From: a bacterium
Lineage (GTDB): Bacteria > Spirochaetota > JAHITG01
NCBI GenBank assembly: GCA_028711675.1
Contig: JAQTRT010000085.1
Span: forward strand, 1-10,935
Length of the DNA stretch: 10,935 nt
Direction: 5' to 3'
Position numbers and translations under genes: made by a program. The first letter of the stretch is position 1, and every line of letters begins with the position of its first letter. The notes below the pieces were generated by a model. It saw only the letters and a list, made by a program, of their open reading frames with translations. It searched no databases and had not been told where the DNA came from. Below are positions 6,366-10,935 of this stretch, in pieces.

Positions 6366-7058
6366 ATGAAAATATTATTCTTAGGCGAAAAAGCGGAAGG
6401 TTCGGCGGAATACGTCAGGGACTGCCTCCTGGAACTCGGTCATGATGTCGTCCATTTCGGTTTTGACCAAAAAATTCCGGACTTTAAAGATAATTATAAT
6501 GCTATCATTGTCAGCGACTACCCCAGCAAGGAGATCAGCAGCGGACAGAGCAAGGCCATCATTAAAATGGTGGAGAACGGCAGCCGTTTTATCATGATAG
6601 GGGGCTGGGGGAGCTTCAACGGTAAGGGGAACAGTTATTATGGCCACCCCCTGGCTGATTGCCTGCCTGTTATCCTGTCCCCGAAGGATGACAGGAATAA
6701 TGTTCCGCAGGGACTGGTCATCTTCCCGGACCCTGACCTGCATACGGACATGCCCATCAACTGGCTCGAACCGCCCATTGTCTGCGGATATAACGCTGCC
6801 ATGCCCAAGGATACAGCCCAGGTCCTGGTCTGGATGAAACCTGTCCAGACCGACGGGTCCAAGATCATGCTGAAAAAGCCCGTGCCTCTTGTGATCAAAA
6901 ACTTTTTCGGGAAAGGCGTATCCATTGCCTGCCTGACAGACCTGGCCCCGCACTGGTGCGGCGGACTGGTGGACTGGGGCAGCAGGCGCCTGGGATTGGC
7001 GCACGTGGAGATCGGCGATATGTTCATCCTCTTTGTCCAGCTTCTGCTGGAAATATGA
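6366..7058 (+). CDS. Putative glutamine amidotransferase-like protein (PF07090 type)
   Basis: This 230-residue protein has the flavodoxin-like N-terminus of class I glutamine amidotransferase-like folds (MKILFLGEKAEGS, then LLELGHDVVHF). It also has the segments I associate with PF07090: MIGGWGSFNGKG at 77-88 followed by YYGHPLADCLPV (91-102), and near the C-terminus GVSIACLTDLAPHWCGG (184-200) with VDWG. There is no G-x-C-x-G nucleophile elbow; the GGWGS segment occupies that place. It is therefore unlikely to hydrolyse glutamine and may be a binding or structural relative such as ThuA-like proteins. The start at 6366 is preferred over an in-frame ATG at 6237: the 43 extra codons would cover an A/T-rich promoter-like tract, while AAAGAGGGAAG lies just before 6366 and MKILFLGE begins a typical first strand. 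Its role is unknown. Confidence 0.65.
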   Translation: MKILFLGEKAEGSAEYVRDCLLELGHDVVHFGFDQKIPDFKDNYNAIIVSDYPSKEISSGQSKAIIKMVENGSRFIMIGGWGSFNGKGNSYYGHPLADCLPVILSPKDDRNNVPQGLVIFPDPDLHTDMPINWLEPPIVCGYNAAMPKDTAQVLVWMKPVQTDGSKIMLKKPVPLVIKNFFGKGVSIACLTDLAPHWCGGLVDWGSRRLGLAHVEIGDMFILFVQLLLEI

Positions 7059-7147
7059 GAGGAAAGAAAAATAATACAGTTGTTACTTGATGGTTAAGTA
7101 CAAAGTTTAAAATTTTTATTCGAAAAGAACTAAAAAAGGAAATCCGC

Positions 7148-7747
7148 ATGTTAAAATTCTGGCTCAGCTTTGTTCCCTTGTTCATAGCTGTTGATGCCAT
7201 AGGTATCCTGCCCATGTTCATCAATCTCACAGAAGGCCTTTCCCGTAAAAAAAGGGACCGGGTGATCCTTCAATCCATCATCACGGCCATGCTCGTGGCT
7301 CTCCTTTTCCTGGCCATCGGCAAGGTATTGCTCCGGCTCCTCGGCATCACAGTGGCTGATTTCATGATCGCAGGCGGTCTGCTCCTGTTCCTGCTCTCCA
7401 TCAATGACATGCTGAGCATGGAAAAAAAACAGCGCAGTATCGATCCGGACAGCCTGGGCGCGGTCCCGATCGGCGTTCCCCTCATTGTAGGTCCTGCTGT
7501 ACTGGCAGCTACCATTCTGCTGGAAAGCCAGTATGGATGGCTCCCCACGGTCGTAGCCCTTATCATAAATATTTCTTTAGCCGGCCTGATCTTTTATTAT
7601 TCCCATACCATCAACCGGTTCCTCGGGAGATCGGGCGCTAAAACACTCTCCAAACTGGCCAGCCTGCTTTTGGCCAGCATCGGCATTATGATCATCCGGA
7701 AAGGGATCATGATCTTCCTGAAGACCGGGGATTCTTCCATCATCTGA
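7148..7747 (+). CDS. MarC family (UPF0056) inner-membrane protein
   Basis: A 199-residue polytopic membrane protein, the usual MarC/SnatA length, with about six hydrophobic helices at roughly 5-25, 41-63, 70-89, 106-126, 132-152 and 168-190. Family features are the N-terminal VPLFIAVDAIGILPMF (9-24), GITVADFMIAGGLLLF (66-81) and the PIGVPLIVGPAVLA loop-helix (107-120). MarC was once linked to multiple antibiotic resistance, a link later withdrawn; one archaeal relative (SnatA) is reported to move small neutral amino acids. The actual substrate here is unknown. AAAAGGA lies upstream of the ATG with about 8 bases of spacing. The porin gene begins 11 bases downstream, so both are probably on one transcript. 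Confidence 0.9.
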   Translation: MLKFWLSFVPLFIAVDAIGILPMFINLTEGLSRKKRDRVILQSIITAMLVALLFLAIGKVLLRLLGITVADFMIAGGLLLFLLSINDMLSMEKKQRSIDPDSLGAVPIGVPLIVGPAVLAATILLESQYGWLPTVVALIINISLAGLIFYYSHTINRFLGRSGAKTLSKLASLLLASIGIMIIRKGIMIFLKTGDSSII

Positions 7748-7758
7748 AAGGTATGAAC

Positions 7759-8841
7759 ATGAAAAAAATATTATTCCTGCTCCTGATATTCCTTCCGTCC
7801 GGCCTTTCAGCCAATCATTATTCAGGCGAGATAGAGAGCGGTATCCAGCTGAACCACCCCACGGCTTCATCCGTGGGAGCAGGCCTGGCCCGGTTCAGGC
7901 TCGGCGCTGAACTGAACACACCTCACACCAATATCCGGCTCCACCTGAGGGCCTGTACAGCATCCGGGAAATCATTTTTCGGATCTGCTTCGCTCATGGC
8001 GCCGGCCAATGCCATCAGCGTGGACCCCAAAGAACTGACCCTGGACCAGGCTTATTTTTCAATGGAAAAAGGAGGCGCCTTTTTCTGTATCGGCTTGATG
8101 GATCCGGCCCAGTTCACGCCGGAGCATACGGGATTCTTCAGTCTCACTTTAACCGGGAACGAAAGCACGCAATTCCTTTCAACGCATTTTCTCTGGCTCC
8201 TGGCCAACAACGGTCTGGACCAGATGGTTTACCAGTCCCTGCCCGCTGTATTCTTCGGATTCCGGATAACCCGGAACATCCGGTTCAGGACAGGCATGAC
8301 CTTCGGCCTGGCCTCCCAGCACCTGTTCCTGAGGAACTCCATTCCCGCGGAGCTTGAATTCATCTCTTCCTGGCTCCATGTCTCCCTGAACGCCGGGTTC
8401 GGCGATGCTCATTCCTCCTACACGCATAAGATTTCGCCCTCATACGGATTCATCGTGGAAAAGAGCCTGGTCCGGCATCTCTTTGTGTTTGTCAAAGGGA
8501 GCATTGTGGAAAAGGACCTGAAGACGTACAGGACCCCGGACCAGCAGTTCTCCGGCGATTACCTGGTAGCAAAGGAATTCTCCACATTCGACAAACACAT
8601 CAGTACCGGGATCTGTTTTCAAAAAGAAGGACGCAGTGCCGGCATCGGATACAGCCGGGCTTCGGAATTCGGCAGGAGCGAAGCAGAGAAGGTCATTGAA
8701 ATATATGTGCGGCAGAAGGTCCTGGACACGTTCGACCTGACACCGGATTTCCAGTATATCTTCCATCCCAACGGAAATAAAAACGTATCCTGCATGTGGA
8801 TCGCGGGGCTCCGGTTATACTATCCGTTCGACCTGATTTAA
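7759..8841 (+). CDS. OprB-like carbohydrate-selective porin (outer-membrane beta barrel)
   Basis: Probably an outer-membrane channel protein. The product (360 residues) starts with a classical signal peptide: MKK, a hydrophobic run (ILFLLLIFLPSG) and a small-residue cleavage site after LSA at about residue 18. The body alternates hydrophobic and polar residues with many aromatic girdle positions, as in beta barrels. The C-terminal part, SAGIGYSRASE (293-303) then IEIYVRQ and LTPDFQYIFHPNG (327-339) and AGLRLYYPF (349-357), matches the end of OprB-type porins (family PF04966). It is shorter than typical OprB (about 450 residues) and has four residues after the final aromatic. The second ATG (7759) is chosen over the one at 7753 because GAAAGG lies 7 bases before it and only 1 base before the first. 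Confidence 0.75.
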   Translation: MKKILFLLLIFLPSGLSANHYSGEIESGIQLNHPTASSVGAGLARFRLGAELNTPHTNIRLHLRACTASGKSFFGSASLMAPANAISVDPKELTLDQAYFSMEKGGAFFCIGLMDPAQFTPEHTGFFSLTLTGNESTQFLSTHFLWLLANNGLDQMVYQSLPAVFFGFRITRNIRFRTGMTFGLASQHLFLRNSIPAELEFISSWLHVSLNAGFGDAHSSYTHKISPSYGFIVEKSLVRHLFVFVKGSIVEKDLKTYRTPDQQFSGDYLVAKEFSTFDKHISTGICFQKEGRSAGIGYSRASEFGRSEAEKVIEIYVRQKVLDTFDLTPDFQYIFHPNGNKNVSCMWIAGLRLYYPFDLI

Positions 8842-8862
8842 AATCCACAATATCCCCTCATT

Positions 8863-9456
8863 TTATTTCTCAATATACACCGGCGTGCCCATTTCGATGA
8901 ACGGATCGAGCAGGACAACATCCTCGTTCCTGAGCCGCACACAGCCTGATGAGATGCGGTGGCTCACTGAAACAGGGTCGTTTGTGCCGTGGATAGCAAG
9001 GCCTGTGCCCTGGCCCCGGTACCTGTTGTTCTGGTCCCTGGGAATGAGACCTTTTCTTAAAAACTCGTTATACATACGAAGATCATCCTGATTGGGAAAA
9101 TCGATCCCGAAATACCGCGGTCCGTAAACCCGGTATCCGGCATCCGTGTCCGGTTTGCCCCAGAGAAAATGCCCTTCTTTGGCCTTGAAGTAGATGGAGT
9201 TCATATATTTCAGTTTCTGGTAAGACTCGCTCTTGATATCCGCGTCCTGGCTCAGGATCTCGTTTACGAAATAATACCCTTCCGGCGTGCCGTTGTCGCC
9301 CTGATGCACCTTCCTTTCAAAATTCTCCTTCCGTCCTACAGCAATGTCCAGGACCTTCAACACTTCCCACTTCCGGTTCACGACAAAGAGCCTATACTTG
9401 GATTTTTTCACGTAGATCATGTACGGGGAATAACTGGCGGAAAAGACCCTGACCAT
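8863..9456 (-). CDS. L,D-transpeptidase (YkuD domain)
   Basis: YkuD enzymes form 3-3 meso-DAP crosslinks or attach proteins to peptidoglycan in the periplasm, which suits the meso-DAP MurE of this window. From the first ATG the product is 197 residues. MIYVKKSKYRLFV begins the domain, where family members 'put a name to' their substrate with ...V.k..r.l.v.. strands; GTPEGYYFV (56-64) follows. The catalytic signature is AIHGTND (154-160) and SHRISSGCVRLRNEDV (165-180), with H156, S170, G171 and nucleophile C172. No peptidoglycan-binding domain is visible. The ATG at 9456 gives no export signal, and the same frame stays open upstream to about 9590, encoding a basic stretch and a hydrophobic helix overlapping the cyclase gene. 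The true N-terminus is therefore probably further upstream (see findings). It converges with the porin gene, 21 bases away. Confidence 0.9.
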   Translation of the reverse strand: MVRVFSASYSPYMIYVKKSKYRLFVVNRKWEVLKVLDIAVGRKENFERKVHQGDNGTPEGYYFVNEILSQDADIKSESYQKLKYMNSIYFKAKEGHFLWGKPDTDAGYRVYGPRYFGIDFPNQDDLRMYNEFLRKGLIPRDQNNRYRGQGTGLAIHGTNDPVSVSHRISSGCVRLRNEDVVLLDPFIEMGTPVYIEK

Positions 9457-9524
9457 GACGGATTTCGAAAGCCCGTGTTTATCGATCAGATCAAAATTAA
9501 CCAGGAACGAGCAGAAGAAAAGGG

Positions 9525-10169
9525 TCAGGAAAACAGGTTTGGTTTTAATAATAAAGCTCTTGATGGCGCGCCGTCTCCTTTCTGGATTTTAAGGGGCAGA
9601 AAAAGCAGGGTATAGGCTCCCTGTTCCGTGCGGGTCAGGTCCAGGCCTTCCAGGATGATCACGTTGTTCTTCAGCAGGGTCCTGTGCACGTCACCGCTCC
9701 CCTGGTACTTCTCTATGGAAAGATAATCAATGCCGCAGACCCTGATCTTATGCCGGACCAGTTCCCTGGCAGCCCCAAGACCCAGGGCCGTGAAGCCGGG
9801 AAAGAACTTTTTTTTAAATAACAGCCTTTTCCGGCTGTTGGCTGTTCTGAAAATAACAGCTTTATACTTTTTAAGATCGATGGACCTGATGTCATCCGTA
9901 CCCACTTCCCCGGACCTGACCTCTTTAACGTAACAGGGCAGGATCAGGTCTTTTAATTTAAAACTGTCAACTCCCATCCCTTTCCGGAAGAAATGGGAAG
10001 GCGCATCCACGTGAGTGCCGTGATGCGTACTGAAGAGAAGCTCGGATAGATTCACTTTATCCCCGTTCATGATCTCCTTGAATTTCCTGATCCTGATACG
10101 GGGGTCTCCGGGCCATGTCAGCAGCTCATTCGACAAGGTCATGCTGATATCATATATCTTGAAACGCAT
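9525..10169 (-). CDS. Putative metal-dependent cyclase / kynurenine-formamidase-like hydrolase (PF04199)
   Basis: A 214-residue member of the cyclase/KynB family, whose members hydrolyse amides or lactone-type bonds with a divalent metal. The hallmark HxGTHxDxPxH motif appears as HHGTHVDAPSH, with putative metal ligands H49, H53 and D55 and a further H59 (numbering from the start used here). The N-terminal YDISMTLSNELLTWPGDP is typical, as are VCGIDYLSIEKY and the downstream HRTLLKNNVIILEGLDLT. Of two in-frame ATGs, the one at 10169 is preferred: AAGGG (10176-10180) is 6 bases before it but directly abuts the ATG at 10175. It lies 69 bases after the IlvD/Edd-like gene and has its own good promoter. 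Members include kynurenine formamidase, isatin hydrolase and polyketide cyclases; the substrate here is not known. Confidence 0.85.
   Translation of the reverse strand: MRFKIYDISMTLSNELLTWPGDPRIRIRKFKEIMNGDKVNLSELLFSTHHGTHVDAPSHFFRKGMGVDSFKLKDLILPCYVKEVRSGEVGTDDIRSIDLKKYKAVIFRTANSRKRLLFKKKFFPGFTALGLGAARELVRHKIRVCGIDYLSIEKYQGSGDVHRTLLKNNVIILEGLDLTRTEQGAYTLLFLPLKIQKGDGAPSRALLLKPNLFS
9575..9581 (-). promoter_or_regulatory. Strong Shine-Dalgarno sequence inside the cyclase gene, in front of the extended L,D-transpeptidase frame
   Basis: AAAGGAG on the minus strand lies near the 3' end of the cyclase coding sequence. Ten bases downstream, the L,D-transpeptidase frame has an ATC codon (9562-9564) and then a basic and hydrophobic N-terminus. 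No ATG, GTG or TTG follows at a suitable distance in that frame. It may mark translation initiation at an unusual codon, or could be a chance match. Confidence 0.4.
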
Positions 10170-10184
10170 ATCCATCCCTTATGG

Positions 10185-10213
10185 TATATAAGAATAATTT
10201 AAAGTAATTTCAA
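10185..10213 (-). promoter_or_regulatory. Sigma-70-type promoter of the cyclase gene
   Basis: On the minus strand TTGAAA (10208-10213) and TATATA (10185-10190) are separated by exactly 17 bases, close to the consensus. Predicted initiation near 10178 leaves only about 9 bases before the ATG at 10169, so the transcript would start at or within the AAGGG ribosome-binding site. This suggests a nearly leaderless message for the cyclase, and possibly the L,D-transpeptidase, in addition to any read-through from the dehydratase gene. Confidence 0.55.
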
Positions 10214-10238
10214 TAAATTTCGGAATGTACCGGGCTGT

Positions 10239-10935
10239 TCAAGGGTCAGAGCTTGTTTTTTCAGTTTTTCCCTGATTAACCCGAATGAACTTCCTCCGGT
10301 ACAAGTCGAACCGGATCAGGTCACCGGTCTTTAACTGCTGCAATTTCCCGGAATCCGCGTATTCCGGTTCCATGTAGCCAAAGGCAAGACCGTACGTAGC
10401 CCCGGAAAAACGGCCGTCCGTAACAAGCAGGCTCTTCCCGGCCAGGTCCTTCTCCTGGTTCAGATACTCGGAAGCATAATACATCTCCGGCATGCCTTTG
10501 GACCTGCGGCCTTCGTTCAGGATAAAAAAGACCGGCTGTGACTCAGGGAGTTTCCTTTTTTTCCTCCATAGTTCCAGGTTTCTCATCAGTTCCTGTTTCC
10601 TGTTCAGAAGCACGGCAATGAAATCTGATTCAGAATGAAAGACCATGGCTGTCAGGACCTTTCCGTGGAATCTTTTCAAATTCAGGTATTCCTCCCTGTC
10701 CGCCTTGATCAGCAGGCGGTTGAACAGATTACCGGAAAAAGAGAGGAACCGGGACTGGTCCAGGACAGGGAAAGACTTTTCCTGGACATGGGACATTCTT
10801 CTGCTCCAGCGGCCTGAGACAGTATCCCTGTCCGCGATCACCTTATTTCCAAGCAGGAATTTAAATAAAGGGAGGACCTCTTTTTTTTCCGCCAGATCAT
10901 GGATGCTGCGGTCCGCCGGGATAAGGACCGGCCTG
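10239..10935 (-). CDS. Divergent dihydroxy-acid dehydratase / 6-phosphogluconate dehydratase (IlvD/Edd) family protein, 5' end outside window
   Basis: The frame is open from the window edge (first complete codon at 10934) to the stop at 10239, 231 visible residues, so this is the C-terminal part of a roughly 550-600-residue protein. IlvD/Edd enzymes use an Fe-S cluster to dehydrate 2,3-dihydroxy acids or sugar acids. The family's C-terminal beta-barrel landmarks are visible: VLIPADRSIHDLAE, FSGNL in place of LxGNLAP, GMPEM (147-151), and LVTDGRFSGATYG (170-182) including the catalytic-base serine, then KTGDLIRFDL. Several usually invariant pieces are altered: the EGPxGGPGMPEM region reads LNEGRRSKGMPEM, and the segment between the barrel halves is rich in K and R. 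The cluster-binding cysteines lie outside the window. An internal GTG at 10841 is not the true start. It precedes the cyclase by 69 bases on the same strand. Confidence 0.82.
   Translation of the reverse strand, partial: RPVLIPADRSIHDLAEKKEVLPLFKFLLGNKVIADRDTVSGRWSRRMSHVQEKSFPVLDQSRFLSFSGNLFNRLLIKADREEYLNLKRFHGKVLTAMVFHSESDFIAVLLNRKQELMRNLELWRKKRKLPESQPVFFILNEGRRSKGMPEMYYASEYLNQEKDLAGKSLLVTDGRFSGATYGLAFGYMEPEYADSGKLQQLKTGDLIRFDLYRRKFIRVNQGKTEKTSSDP

Noticed and set aside
6381..7004. 207-codon open frame on the minus strand
   Set aside because: Antisense to the PF07090-like gene, which has clear family motifs and a proper start region.
8842..8862. Possible bidirectional terminator between the convergent porin and L,D-transpeptidase genes
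   Set aside because: The 21-base gap is A/T-rich but contains no inverted repeat able to form a stable stem.

Overview
The window comes from a Gram-negative, diderm bacterium with meso-diaminopimelate peptidoglycan. The evidence is an OprB-like outer-membrane porin, a MurE carrying the DNPR signature, and a division and cell-wall (dcw) cluster that starts with mraZ. The phylum cannot be fixed by eye. The unusual dcw order and divergent homologues hint at a poorly sampled lineage, which is inference only. Coding density is high and nearly every gene is a recognisable family member. No phage, CRISPR array, tRNA, rRNA or intact insertion sequence was seen.

Region 1 (1-4765, minus strand) is the start of the dcw operon, read from right to left: a promoter with a tandem array of putative MraZ boxes, then mraZ, rsmH, an ftsL-like gene, murE and murF (3' end cut by the window). 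These genes supply a transcription regulator, a 16S rRNA methyltransferase, a divisome scaffold protein and two successive stem-peptide ligases. The ftsI (PBP3) gene that usually sits between ftsL and murE is absent; only 49 bases separate them. murE and murF overlap by 7 bases.

Region 2 (4766-5115) is the one sizeable non-coding stretch. It holds two separate imperfect inverted repeats, one REP-like and one resembling insertion-sequence ends, and is probably a relic of mobile DNA.

Region 3 (5116-8841) has a minus-strand FAD-dependent oxidoreductase of the L-2-hydroxyglutarate oxidase (LhgO) type. Diverging from it are plus-strand genes for a PF07090-like 'glutamine amidotransferase-like' protein, a MarC-family membrane protein and an OprB-like porin. 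The last two are 11 bases apart.

Region 4 (8863-10935, minus strand, convergent with the porin) has, in transcription order, the C-terminal part of a divergent IlvD/Edd-family dehydratase (5' end outside the window), a metal-dependent cyclase/formamidase-like hydrolase with its own promoter, and an L,D-transpeptidase. The transpeptidase reading frame appears to begin inside the cyclase gene, with a signal-anchor-like N-terminus but no conventional start codon.

I found no convincing new multi-gene system. The most useful leads are the missing ftsI, the long MraZ-box array, the hidden N-terminus of the L,D-transpeptidase, and the divergent dehydratase next to the cyclase.
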